A DNA stretch of 64,000 nt from Nereocystis luetkeana. Taxonomy: Eukaryota; Sar; Phaeophyceae; Laminariales; Laminariaceae. Where the stretch lies: the NCBI GenBank assembly GCA_031213475.1, contig JARUPZ010000013.1:2503231-2567230 (forward strand), written 5' to 3'. Shown here in pieces: positions 45,297 through 57,351 of the stretch (the stretch's first letter is position 1; every line of letters starts with the position of its first letter). A program made the position numbers and the translations under genes. The notes under the pieces were generated by a model, which saw nothing but the letters and a program-made list of their open reading frames with translations, was not told the origin of the DNA and did no database searches.

Positions 45297-46367
45297 CTCG
45301 GTAAGTGTGTCACAGCAGCAGCAGCAGCGGCAGTATTTTGGTGGCTTTTCATGGCGAGTAGACGCTTTGCGGGAGTCAGGTGTTGGTGCGTGTAATTTTT
45401 ATTGGCAGGCCACGGCGGGAGGAGGCAGTAGCAGCGAAGCAGTTAGGAGTGTACAACGTGTACGACATGGTGATACATCATGGGTTAGGGGTACGTTGAG
45501 ACCATAGGCATGTTGATGACGAGGACAATCGATATGGCACCCCCGAGTTCCACACTTGGACGTCATTTCTATACTCTACTCCATGCGCACAAGTACCCTC
45601 CCTGTCCCATCATCGGGAGTGACCATTCATTATCTCGTCCCGGTCCTTTCCGAAAAAAGTGTATCGTTCGGCATTGATCCGCGGAGTGAACCCCTTGATA
45701 CGCGCTACTACTGGTACCCAGGAGCACAATATCACAACCATTCGGAATGTTCACGCTCGAAAACAAGAAATATTGAACAGCCGAGATTTGAACGCTACAC
45801 CCAACCTTGGTTGTACAGCGCTAGCCACTGGCCTACAGAGTCAGCTCTGACTATAACAGGCTGGCCTCCGCAATGTTTTGGTCGCTGTTCCAAAAAGGCG
45901 AACATCTCGTTATCCTCTGACCCCGCCCGCTTCAGACATTCTCCCTCCGTCCATGTCTCTCTGCACCCTCCACAACTTGCCCTTAAAAACCACAGACAAC
46001 AAAAAATCATGGAAACACCCTCGAGTGCCGGCATGCAGCTTTAACCGGTTTACTACGATTGACGAGAGGATGATCTATTGTAGCACTGCTCCAGGGTCGA
46101 GTATCCTCCAGTTTTGGGTTCGGTTATGGAGGGGAGACACAATATTAACAGCACGCCCGATCACAATACCACACGCAGCTTGCAAAGATCAGCTTCGACA
46201 AATTCTCCTTCTCACAGCTGACGTGTCTGCTTCATATTTATGAAAGATTATTACCGGCGACAATGCTAACAGCGCAAAACCAGAGTATAAAGCAATAATG
46301 CTAACAACGCAAAACACGAGACCAGCGAGTAACTACGTCATTGTCGTCGTTGAGGTTTCCTGTCTTG
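45297..46367. other. Unassigned interval between the hAT-like element and NGDN
   Basis: A (CAG)n-like stretch at 45312-45330. A minus-strand tRNA-like head lies at about 45783-45855: box A-like 'taggccagtggctag' and box B-like 'gcgttcaaatctcg'. This may be a second SINE family. The stretch at 46254-46320 contains 'aatgctaaca.cgcaaaac' twice. No gene recognised. Confidence 0.4.
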
Positions 46368-47732
46368 TTATTTGCCCCTCCTCCTCCCCCCTCTAGACAT
46401 GCTTCCTCCGACTGCGCCCATCGCGCGCCCCAAGGCCCCCTTCCGCTTTCCCCCGCCTCTTCGTCCTCTCCCTCCGCTGAACACGTCATCTTCGCCGCCT
46501 TCCATCTCCACTCCAAACCCGTCGGCGTCCTTAGCGGCTCTGACGAAGTCGGCAGCGCTCCCTACATCCGCGATGGTCTCCAGCCTTCCCGCGTCCTTCT
46601 CCATCTGCGCCCTTGCCTTCTTGGCCTTACGTGTCACCGTCAAGCGAACCATGTGATCCTCCTCAAAGTCCAGCCTTTCTTTGTCCTCATCGAGAAGACG
46701 TTTCATCTTGTTCTCCGAAACTCCCGCGGCGCCCGCATTTCCAGGAGCCTTGACGGTCTCGGGCTGTTCGCCGAATTCCTCTCGAAGGGTCTCCATTACC
46801 TCCCCGCGGCGCAACTTGTCCAGCCTCTTTTCCAGCCGTCTCTCGTTTCTCGCCGCACCCCCGGCCCCTGGCACAGCAAGGCCATCTTCGTCATAGGGTA
46901 CAGACGACAGCCGTGGCGCACGGTAGAGGCCCGACTCCGACCCCTCCCTGGTTTGAGCTAAGGCCGAGCCGCTCCTTTCCAAGTCCCCGTATCTCGAGTT
47001 CTCGCCTGTCCCGTCGGGTTCTTCCCCCCGCAGAGCCATCACCTCTGGGCGAGGCCTGAAACTCAGGGGGTCATCTTCGTCGTCCCCTGCCTCAGAAAAC
47101 GCCACACTCTTTGGCCCAGCCGAGGCGAGCCGCAGCAGCTTGTCCGTCTGGTACTTGAGCTTCCGGTCCATCGGCCGAAGCTTCTCCATTATCGTACGTA
47201 GCTCTACCATCCTCCCGGCCACTCCTGCCCCACGGATGGCCTGTCCCGTTGCCTTAGCTGCAGCGTACGAACAAACCTCCCGGCAGTAGCTGAGGAGCAA
47301 AGTCTGCTTCGCCGCAAAGAACGAGGCTCCCTCGTCCCTCGGGCCTGGATCCTCCGCGACCTCCCCGGCGGCCCGTGCAGCAAGCGTCGCAACCTTCTCT
47401 TCCAAACCCTTGGAGCGGGCCTTCAACTCCTCCAAAACTTTGCGCAGCTTAGGCTTCTCTTCCTCGATCACCGCCGCCGCCTCCGCCGCCGTGACCTCGC
47501 TATGATCGTCGTCCACATCCATGGCCTTGTCGCCACGCTTAGTGCGCGAACGTTTGCTCTTTCCCCCACCCACCACTCTGCTGCTGCTGCTGCTGCGATT
47601 GCCAGGGACAGACCCATCCATCACCTTGGGAAGCTTGTGTTTCTTGCCAGGAGACTTGATACCCTTCTTCGGGTTCGAGAGTGCTTCGACCGTGTTGGCA
47701 GGGCTCTTGGCGCCTCCTGGTGGGGCCGCCAT
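46368..47732 (-). CDS. NGDN: Neuroguidin/Lcp5-like protein (Sas10/Utp3/C1D family)
   Basis: 454 residues in one exon. The ATG at 47732 has a strong context (CCACCATGG); the frame extends 70 codons further upstream without conserved sequence, so I start here. The family acts in the nucleolus in the U3 small-subunit processome, helping 18S rRNA maturation. A basic, Ser-rich N-terminus (1-75) leads to the Sas10/C1D domain (about 95-205), ending in the family hallmark KLRPMDRKLKYQTDKLLRLA at 184-203. Then FRPRPEVM (225-232), YRAPRLSSVPYDED (270-283), and the conserved charged block DEDKERLDFEEDHMVRLTV (348-366) with a lysine-rich continuation. The C-terminus (420-454) is Gly/Arg/Lys-rich, as expected for nucleolar RNA-binding tails. 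All conserved blocks of the family appear in order without stops, so the gene looks intact. Absence of introns is unusual beside the intron-rich gene upstream. Confidence 0.92.
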   Translation of the reverse strand: MAAPPGGAKSPANTVEALSNPKKGIKSPGKKHKLPKVMDGSVPGNRSSSSSRVVGGGKSKRSRTKRGDKAMDVDDDHSEVTAAEAAAVIEEEKPKLRKVLEELKARSKGLEEKVATLAARAAGEVAEDPGPRDEGASFFAAKQTLLLSYCREVCSYAAAKATGQAIRGAGVAGRMVELRTIMEKLRPMDRKLKYQTDKLLRLASAGPKSVAFSEAGDDEDDPLSFRPRPEVMALRGEEPDGTGENSRYGDLERSGSALAQTREGSESGLYRAPRLSSVPYDEDGLAVPGAGGAARNERRLEKRLDKLRRGEVMETLREEFGEQPETVKAPGNAGAAGVSENKMKRLLDEDKERLDFEEDHMVRLTVTRKAKKARAQMEKDAGRLETIADVGSAADFVRAAKDADGFGVEMEGGEDDVFSGGRGRRGGGKRKGALGRAMGAVGGSMSRGGRRRGK

Positions 47733-48120
47733 GGTGGAGAAGGAGCTGACTCTCTCCCCTTCTAGACTCCTATGTTTTGCCCGCGTTAGTCTTAGTCGTG
47801 AGCGCTCCCGTAGATGGGCGGTAGGTGTGGAAGGGTGGATGGATGGTGGGCTCGACGTCGAGGGTTGGCTCCTTTGTCTCGAGCGAACAGGGTACCGCTG
47901 CACGAAGGACAATAGCGGTAGAGGTGGAGGGAGGGAAACCACAAATTAAAACAGGGAATAACAACAGTGCACAGGGGAGAGGGCAGAGACAGACGGAGGG
48001 GGGACGTCTGAGGCGGTTCGAGGGGGGGACAAGTTACTAACCCTTGCGGGACGCGGGTGCAGCGGCCGAAACAATCGCGAGTTCGGTCTGATCAGCGCTG
48101 ACCCTGTAGACGATTAGGTA
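47733..48120. other. Upstream region of NGDN
   Basis: Probable 5' UTR and promoter for the minus-strand gene. No TATA-like box at a convincing distance. Confidence 0.4.
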
Positions 48121-50960
48121 GAGCTTTATAACCACCAATGTTGAGTCGGCAGTACGGTTCTCGCCGATGTCCTATTCGTTGCTGTCGAGCGTGCACCGCT
48201 CGAGACATCAGGAATGAAATTGCAGTGTGCTCCCGGATACCAGTAGCGCGTGGAGGGAGATTTGCCCCGGAGATTAACGCCGAGACCGAATCGAACTCAC
48301 AAAAAATACAGTCTGCGTTCGTCTCCGCCCGGGACCACCGAACAGCAAGCAGACAGCAACCCGCCCACCCCCATGCTCACACAAGATATCTACCTGCCCT
48401 CCCATCCACTCACTCCACCACCCACCCAGCATAAGTATCTGCAAGCCACTGTAAGACACAAGACCAAATTCTTTGGATGGGGTTTCAACACAACTTGAAA
48501 GACGGCTACGATGGAAAAGTCGTCCAAACGTCCGATGTGGGCCGATTTATTTTCGCAGTAAGGGGCGCTGAGGAAATCGGGACCTTGGCTAAACACGATC
48601 ACCAAACCAAGCATAATCGCGACCAAAAATGTATAGCTGACTGCACAAAAATCGAAGTGTACGCCAAGCGCTGTAGCTTCTGCAACAAGCGGCAGAGGCA
48701 CATCGACAGCAAGGACATATTTACAAGTTGGTTGATATTTGTGCGAGTACAGCGGTTAGCTGTTATTGCTTGTGCTGCAGCGCGCTGCTGTTATTGTGGC
48801 AACCGGGAAGCGCCCTTGCCAAAAATCGAAGGTCGACCGACGAAAAAACGTGGCAGGGGCTCCAGGACTGAACCCGCGAAAATAGCTAGTACATTTCTGC
48901 CCACAGCAGTGGCATCTACGTATATTTTGGCAGCGTGGATGGGTGATCTTGGGGGCTTCGATCAACATCCCACATGCTTCAATGAAATAAGTTGATTTTA
49001 AAACCTTCGATAGCCCCGGACAAGATCGTTCGAATACGCTTATTTTCACAGCGAGGTTTGAACTGCAGCGCTCGTGGTAGCGTCGCTGCAGAGAGCACAG
49101 CATTGGGGTAAATATGAAACAGAAATCGAAACGTTTCGTAGAGCCGCATCCAACATGCCTAAACAGGCCTTGGGGAATTGACGTATTTTTGTTGATTTTG
49201 CCCACGCCCTCCTATCAAAAGCGAGCACAAGTCACACGTTTGTTTTCAAACACGTGGAACGATCTATGTGACGTGATGTGGGAACCGGCACCCCTCAACA
49301 TGAGATGCCTGGATATCACGTAGAAACCCCTCCGAGAGGAGGCAGGACAGATAGGATGTATCCACGGTAGGTTTCCCAGCAGACTACCAGCAGCACGGGG
49401 GCAGACGCAAACCTCAACCACCTGCCCACTCAATCTCAACCACCGAGCTCTATTCCCGCGCACACAGCAAATAACAGTAGGTGAACGGCGCACACAGCAG
49501 GCAGACAGTAGCTAGTTCCGCACAACAGTAGGTTCCCACCCAGCAGCACAGCAGCACCGCAGCAGCAGCGGAACACAAGCAAACCCCAAACACCTGGCCA
49601 ACCTACCCACCCAGCAACATCCGGCTTCGGTGTGTGTTGCAAATACTGGGGGGGTGTGCTTCGGGGGCCTCATTTACTGCGTTGGTGTGTGTGTGCGTTG
49701 GCGAGAGCGGCGCCGTAATACTGCGTTGGTGTGCGCGTTGCCGACCCAACCCAATCGAACCCGTGCTATCGCGCGCTGAACTCCAACCAACACCAATCCC
49801 TCACCAAATAGAGGCAGTGTGTTGCCGTGTCGCTGGTGGAGCCAACCCACCGCAACCAACCGATGCTACCGCACGCACACCACGCGAAAGGCAAACCTAA
49901 CGCAACCCAACAAAAGGCAAAATGTTTTGCAACCTGGCCCTTGGTGTGTGCGTCCAAACATGGTTGAAGCCCGAAAGTGTTCGGTAAGATATTAAGCAAC
50001 GCCCTCTTATAACATTTGGGTGTATGATTCCACTCGCACTTCATACATTCACGCCACGAAGTAGAGTCGACCGTAACCTGTGCCGACCGCAGAGTGAAAC
50101 TGAATAGGGAGCGCGTTGTCGATTCACACAAGAGTATTTCACACATTCCCGCTCAAATGAATACCAAACGGTCTCTTCTTGTAAAAGATTTCGTTGGCTG
50201 CGGACCGGGTACGCCGCGAGGTCGAAAGTTATCACACCGCTTGGAGAGCATTTCAAGTTAGGCCGCGCGTGGAATGAGCGGAATCAGGACAGTCGTTTCG
50301 GCGGTCACCCAAGTCACGAAGCTCAGATTTGACGCGGGTTTGCTGTTGGTACGGTGGGTGTTTCGGGACCCTCCGTCAGTGCCGCAGTTTCCACCCACCT
50401 ACAATGGTGCCATCAAGGGTACTGTTTCGATGGCCGACCCCAGCCCAGTTTATGTTCCAAGGAAAAATGCATTGCAATCTTGTCAGGTGTGCGAGGCCCC
50501 GTGAATACACAAAAACGGACACAGACGACATCGGTATTCATAGAACAAAATGCACGCGCGATCGGAGTAGCACGCGCAGCGTGCAAACACTTTCGATCTT
50601 ACACCTGAGGTCCTTATTGTTGCAGGAAACAAAAACGACACGACCACACACCACACTAGCAGCGCAGTCAGTCGCAGCACACCAGCAGGAGTAGCAGCAG
50701 ACGCAGCAGCAACGGTGCGTAGCTTTCAAATATTCACGTGTACGTATCAACGAATCCCTTCTCGTGCTGCTGTCGCTGCCGGTTGTTCAGAAATGGTCGA
50801 GCCAGGTGCGGCAGGATCTGTTTTTTTCAAGGATGGCTAAACCAAGGATTAAGGGGGGGGGGGGGCGAGGATTTTTGTAGCGTCCCTTGGTTTCATTTTT
50901 AGGCAACAGGACACACGCATATTTCTCTTCAAACTGGATTTGTGCGGCCCAACTCTCAGG
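48121..50960. other. Unassigned interval
   Basis: Contains a minus-strand B-box-like 'gtgagttcgattcgg' at about 48285-48300, which may be a decayed SINE. There is CAC/CAG-rich low-complexity DNA at 49380-49620, a GTGTGTG-rich run at 49660-49740 and a CCAACC-rich run at 49740-49920. No supportable gene. Confidence 0.35.
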
Positions 50961-50964
50961 CCAA

Positions 50965-51186
50965 TCAGATTGACCCACATAGCCAAAGATAGCTTGAGAT
51001 CACCCAAGCTTGGGCAGGAATGGCTGAAGAGAACAGGACGGTCGACTGAGAGGTCTTCACCCCCTGTGCCATCGCGCCCACGGAAGGTACGAGCGTGCCA
51101 AGGGCCCTAAAGTACATGTCGATCGTGAAGACAAGGGCGTTGCGGATGTTCCGAGTCGATTTTGATCCGATCTTGGGATTGATCAC
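50965..51186 (-). other. Exon-like open stretch, unidentified
   Basis: A minus-strand frame with helical, HEAT/TOG-like texture (SKSTRNIRNALVFTID, MYFRALGTLVPSVGAM). An AG-type acceptor ('gtggtcag') sits just upstream. I cannot pair it with other exons. A TOG-array protein fragment is one possibility, but chance is equally likely. Confidence 0.2.
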
Positions 51187-52923
51187 TGACCACGGGGCGT
51201 TTGGTAGCCAGAGGCCTCATCCACGCCCAATAGGGTATGGGGCCACAACAAGAAACGCCCCGAGACAAAACATACCACCTAGAGACGGGGCGATTATGGT
51301 CGCCCATGTCATAGAGGGCTCGTTGTGACCTGTCACCCGCGCAAAAAAAAGGTGTGGCTGGAGGTTCGTCGGGCTGTTAGCTGTTTTTCGGTGTTTTCGT
51401 GACTGATAATAAACTTTAATCGCACGCCTCTAGGTTTCGCTTGAGGTCCCCGAGAGACTCCATGGGTCGTCATGGTAGCCCACGGCCATTAATCTTGAGC
51501 AGAAATACGTGTTTGTGGTTATCTACTCGTAGGGTAGACATTGGCTGGACACGGCGCTGAGAAGATGGTAAAACCAGGTTTTGTGTGAGTTTTCGTGTCT
51601 CGCTGTATGTACCTCATGGATATTGGTCAGGCACTCGAGACACGTGACCTTGAAACACCCAGTTTACGCGCGCCGCCGGGTCCACAACCCCAGAACCCAA
51701 AAACGAGAGGATAGCTTCAAAGTTGAGCCTCAAGTCGTTCAGGCCTTCCCAAAGCTTCACACCGGTGGCTGCTGGTGACGTTGTTGAATGGTTGGCGTTT
51801 CCGTAACGTGAAAATACGAAAACATCAAGACTGCGAGTCCTGGACTAGAAGCCAGAGTACAACCGATTAACTGCGTTTCAGTATCGGAAGTCATCGCCCA
51901 GCAAGACCCGTAAGGGTACGTAGTCTGAGCGTTACTGTACAGACTACCACTTTGCGCCAGATCTTTGAGGGTTAAACACGCCATTATTATGACACGGTGA
52001 CTGTGTGTGCCAGGTCGACTCGTACCAGTATATAATAATGGTGCGAGTGTAGCTTGTCAACCATGCCCAATCCAGGATTCAGGAAGTGAATGTCGTAGGT
52101 GCAGAGCGTGCTGTACGATTCCGGACTGCAGCATAACAGCCTTTCAGTTGTCGACATGAATATTGAAACGATGCTTACATTCCCGTCGACAAAGGTAATG
52201 TATACAGTAGTACATCAGAGAAATCCTGCAGCACAGCTCACGTCCATACCGGTATAGTACACCTGGTATGCCACATGAGCGCTCCTGTCAAAAAATTACC
52301 AGGTACCTAGAATGTATCTGACAATGCTGTGCACGCCGTAACCCCCAAACGAGTACTCGTGGACGAGCAGAGTTTTCGTTCGCTCCGATGAGATATAATC
52401 GAAGGCAACGGTTTCTGGTAGGCATACTAGGTATATACTGGTGTGGTACGTACTTCCCCTTGCACTGCATTATCATGCGAATCCCGCCTCACATACGTTT
52501 CCATTCCAACCATGTTGTTTTGTACTTATCGCGACGCAGGTGGCGGGACGGAGACTCCCTTCGCTAAAGACGAGTTGGTACGGATACTGCCTGAACAACC
52601 GATTGGGGAAGAAGTGGATTGCCTTTCTAGATGCCGACATTTAGTGTCTGTGGGACGGAAAAGTTGAAAGAGTGGAAGAATCCTCACAACGCAGTAGGGG
52701 CACAACGGCGTGTATAAAGAGGTAAATCGCGTTCGTTGGGAAGCTCGGAGCAGGGAATGACGGAGGGCCCCTTAAGTTAGACGCTAAACACACAGACCAC
52801 CCGTTTCGCAATTCCGGGTTAAAAAGAAATAACGCCGAGAGGGCACTCCCTTTTTTGGGGGGTAAACCGGTACATCGCCACGTGAGGACGACGAAAGCGC
52901 CGACGCCGCAGCAGCGGGGATAC
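51187..52923. other. Unassigned interval
   Basis: Around 51205-51240 (-) a short match to the 'ttggatgaggcctc' segment of the 947-1388 repeat pair. No gene supported; a short frame after an acceptor-like 'gcgacgcag' at 52541 ends at 52644 without recognisable features. Confidence 0.35.
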
Positions 52924-53004
52924 CCGGCCCAGCAGCTGAACAAAGGTCCTGTTCACTTCTTCCAGCACGCTGCGCTTGATCGAGCGCTCATCCCCAACAG
53001 CCAT
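52924..53004 (-). other. Possible first coding exon, gene unknown
   Basis: An ATG at 53004 in a strong CACCATGG context opens 27 codons (MAVGDERSIKRSVLEEVNRT...) that end at a GT donor (CGG/GTATCC) between codons. The amphipathic, charged sequence looks coding. No second exon could be placed, so gene identity and even reality remain open. Confidence 0.25.
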
Positions 53005-54796
53005 GGTGCTTGAGTGATGGGGGGAAAGAGTTCTGAGATGGACAGATACTTGCTACGTGCGGTTTGTCTCTCGCAAGGTCAGGTAGCCATACTTGTGGTG
53101 TGTACCAGGCTACCGCGTTGCCGATGGTTTGCACTTGTATCGTATGTATACCTACAAGCCAAAGTCAGGTAACGTTTACAATAATACAGCGATTCGGAGA
53201 AATCTATATTCACCAAGACGAAATCGATCCATTTTAGCGAAACGCCGCAAATAATGAGACAGCCCTTTTGACTACAGTAGGAAATCATCAGGCTCCGGCC
53301 CCCCCACCGGTAAAAATATATATACACGTACGTATGCCTGGTATACAACACCGTAGCGTGTTTTCTTTTCTTCCTGAATTGCGGAGAGTTCTGCTGAGCC
53401 ACACTTAACTACATAAACCGCCTGCCCACACAAGTGCTCGGCCCGTGGTTATAACACATGTTGCAGGCGATATTGTCAGACACACCTTTATACTGTGCTG
53501 TAGGCATCGTAAGCAGTAGTAACGTCGTATAGCGGTAGGAGTGGTGGCACCTGCCACGAACAGTTCTGTTGGACGTGTCAGGTGCAGATTTCTCGTCTTC
53601 ACATTTATAAATCCAGAAGACTCGTTCGGGCATCAGGAAACACGCAACATATCGAGTGCGTGTACAAAATGTTCTAGGTTACGACCGCAAAGCCCGGCCT
53701 ACAGCGACGATAACCCTGGCCTCCTGTGTCCTGGTGCCGCAACTGCTGTTGCGGTACTGCCTTGCTGTCGTTTGGTTGCTTACCGCTGATGTGGATGCCA
53801 CCGTCAGAGCTGCTGCTGCTGATGACGTCAATTTATCAACAAAAACCACGAGGCACACGATCCTATACCTGCTACGCCAAAGGTAGAATACATACGTAGA
53901 TGTTCGTACGCCTTGGTTCTGCACAATCCGTACTTATCCAGCATAGTAGGGTATTTGCGAAATAACCGATTTATGGTTGGGTCGAAAACCACAGGCTATT
54001 CACCAAATCAAACCAAAATTGGGTTTGAAACTGCTTGCAAGAACCCAAGACAGTCATATCGGTTTCGAACCGGAAATAAAACTCCAGGAGAATGGGATGC
54101 AACAATAAATGACAAATAACGTTAAAGTACGAAAAATGGCACACCAACTGCTTCGTGCAAGATTCTGCTCGTTGTTGCTGCGGCGTGGCTCGCTGCGTGT
54201 GTGCTCTGTGCTCTATGGCAGTCATGCGAAGAGTGCCAATTGTAAGAGTGCCTATAGATGCGACCGAAACACGTTGTGGAGTGCGTGCGTAGGCGTGCTG
54301 TCGGTGTGCGTGAGGTGCGACAACATGCCCCAGAGCCCAATGTACCGCTAGTTTGTTGCCGCAGCAAGAACAAACAGCACAGCAGAGCAACAACTTCAGC
54401 AGCATTCCACAACGCACACAACGCCGTCAACGATGTTGAAGTTGCACCCTGCCAGCCCTCCGCCGTGTATGGCTGCATGACTTTGCCGGCCAACGCGGGG
54501 GGGGCTCGAGTTGACACGGACTCCCCAAAAGAACCGTGCGCTTGCTTATATGGCTTGGTGGTGTGAGGCAACCGATGTGTCATGCCGCCCTCTTTCTGGC
54601 TCCCGAGGTACGCCGTGCTTATGAGTACGTAACGTGGACGATCACGGTTTCTTGCTAAATAAGATGCTTTCATTCGTCCGGGGCAACTCGGAGTTATCCT
54701 GGCCAACAAAATTAGGATTCTTATCGAAACCCAAGCAGCCATACCCAATCCGATTTTTTGTGAAGATATGGGCCATATCAGCCGATTTCAGGTCCC
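53005..54796. other. Unassigned interval
   Basis: Several 80-200-codon frames overlap on both strands at 53.6-54.75 kb without domain, splice or signal support. No repeat identified. Confidence 0.35.
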
Positions 54797-55088
54797 ACCA
54801 GAATCTGCGAGCTCGGATCTTAAGGTTGGTAGGCTGTTCAGGTATTTTGGTTCCTGTTACGTAGGATCAAGGTAAGACCCAACCCAACCTCTAACCGAAA
54901 CCCTAACTCTGACTCCAAACCGCAGCCAAAACGGGCCAAAACTGGCCATAAACGGGGCTGCGCCGCGTTTGCATCTAACCAGGAAATTTCTCAACTGCGG
55001 ACGACGATTCTGAAGCGCAGACCGCGCTACTCAATTTTCGAGTCAAAAGCACTCGTAAAGACCATAGCTCACAGATTGCAAAACCTAC
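54797..55088 (-). mobile_element. Telomere-repeat-bearing MITE, copy c (inverted)
   Basis: The reverse complement of the family: 'cttaaggttggtaggctgtt', then 'aacccaacctctaaccg' and 'aaaccctaactctgactcc', then 'ctgcggacgacgattctga' and 'cacagattgcaaaacct'. The terminal repeats are more eroded than in copies b and d. Confidence 0.7.
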
Positions 55089-56796
55089 TGCCCGATTTTG
55101 GGTCCTTATTATGGGAAGCTGATTATTTTTTGGGATCGGGAGATTAGAAATATGCCAAAGCGAACTATAATCTTAACTTCGCATACACCAATAATGCATC
55201 GCAGATTTGACTATTGCAGATATTGAGGTCGTGCCTGACTACCACCAATCGCTGTTGAGAGTAGCTACGCTTATCGCTCCTGTTTTCATCTGACGTCATG
55301 ACGACTCGCATACGAGATGTTTATCATACGTAAAAGTACCCGTAATATCGTGAACCCCCGCGTTGGTCGTGGTTTGGCTGAGTTAATGTTCAGAGCCCCT
55401 CCAACTGAATGCACGACTCGTGCGGCTGCCTGTACGACCGTAATGCAACGCGCCGGAAACCATAGTCAATCCTATGGTCACCTCACGTTGCCGATCCCCA
55501 ACAGTAGGAAAGCTCTCAGGACACGTTAGAGACTTCGGAGCGGAGAATACAGCGGTAGGAGCACTAGCGACGGCCATAAATGACGATTACTACATTATTA
55601 CAGATTTGTGACCACTGCTGTTTGGTAGGCGAAGTGACCATGCAGCAAAGCACGGGGTCGTACGATACGGACCTACGGACGCAACAGGATCCTACCAGCC
55701 CAGCTGCGATGTCGCTGTATTTTGCGAGGCTGTTAAAAATCCTCAAGCCTACATGATGTTGGCCGGTATCTCCGAGTCTAAGGTAGGGTCCAAAGGCATA
55801 CACCAGTCTCTCACACGTCAGCCTACGTACGGACAACAGTGTACATACTCGTGCAGCAGTACTCGTTCGCACGAGGGAGCTGGTACAAGGTGTACTGTTA
55901 ATAGGAGGCTCGAAGTACAGCTGGGTATAGTATATTTGCCATCTACCCGCGAGCGAGAATGATCAGAGTTTCCGAAAGGGCACAGGGGCAAAAGGGTCGA
56001 CTTGTGCCTGTAACGAGTATGCTCAGCGATGTGGCGGTGGTACTACTATTAATATTGTACAGCACTCGTGTATGTAAACATGGGGACATACAGGTACAGT
56101 GCTCGTAGCTACGTACTGCAGCCAGAAATACATCCAGTGCTCAGCTTGGTTCACCGGAGCCTCCTAAAATATCAGTTGGGTGTACATGTATATGATTGAT
56201 GTTTACGGCTGATATGCACTGATTACACACACGACTCTGGAAATATAACCCCTCACCTACAAGAAAACCGCCACTGGACCAAGCTAGCGATATGACGGCC
56301 GGACGGACAGCAGCTGCGCTTTGTGTTTGAGAGCCGGTTGCGCTGCCATCCAAAATTGTTTTGACATTGGGTTTCCATACTATTTAGCGGCATTATAAAA
56401 TGGGAATTAGGGGATTGTCGACCTCTCACTGCTGTACTTTTTTCATGCATGCAAGGTGCACCTGCTGGATACCTTTACCCACAGGAGCAGACCGAAACGC
56501 TCGACGACTGGCTCAACACGAACACTAAGGTAAGGGTAGAGTGCGTAGAACGGGATGTTGCGGACAGAACACATTAGTGGTAGGAGAAGCCAAAGCAGTA
56601 TAAATACATACGCTATGACTGCTGCTGCGCTGCTGTTGAGATGCATTCTACGATCGCGATAATAGGCTGCTGGGTGGACTAGCATCGCAGCCTAGCTGAT
56701 TATTGGGGGTGCGGAGGTAAAGTACGTCCGCTAACTGACTCTCTCATGTCAACGAGACGCACTACCACAGATGAGCTCCCTCAGCAAAGTCGTTTC
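55089..56796. other. Unassigned interval
   Basis: A plus-strand stretch at about 55650-55790 (QPSCDVAVFCEAVKNPQAYMML, ending in AAG/GTAGGG) is exon-like but short and unplaced. No repeat recognised. Confidence 0.3.
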
Positions 56797-57351
56797 CTAT
56801 ACGGTTAGATTTTTGAGCTTCAGATTTTGCCCCGATCGCATTTTCTCATGATGTGAAGTTGGCAAATCGAAACAGGCTTCCTATGCGGAAAAATCAGATT
56901 TATTGTGTATGTAGAGAGTCGGTCAAAGCAAACGCCGAGACCAACTGCTGTTTTTGTGGTTTGGCGCCGCGAAGATAAGTGCTGGGTGCGCTGCCCTGCG
57001 CGTAAGACCCAAGCGTGCGAGCCAAGGTTGACTGTCTCTAGTCTGGCGGCAAAGAGACGTGGCGAGTGCGCCAGAGTTAACCTGTCTTGGTATTTTGTGT
57101 TCCATTTTGTGACTGACTGACTGCTGCTGTACCGCAGTGTAGTCTACGAGTACTCGTAAGTATCCACGCAGAGGTGCGTGCCAAGTGCTCTTCGCTTGAT
57201 CTCTAGGCCCGAGCCCGCGCCAGGCGACTGTAGTCTGGCCACGGAGGGACAAGCCGCCCGAGCGTCGGGCGCGAAGCAACATCATGATACCGCTTGGTCA
57301 CCATCCAACTCATCGATCGTTCTGCTGCTGCTGTTTGCTGTCATGGGTAAA
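56797..57351 (+). mobile_element. 0.8-kb TIR element, left part only (E1)
   Basis: Begins 'gtttcctatacggttagatt' and follows the same order as E2 for about 545 bp ('gttggcaaatcgaaacagg', 'gagccaagg.tgact', 'agacgtggcgagtgcg', 'gcccgagcccgcgccag', 'catcgatcgttctgctgctg'). It stops at 'ctgtcatgggtaa', where E2 starts. The right third is missing. Confidence 0.75.
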
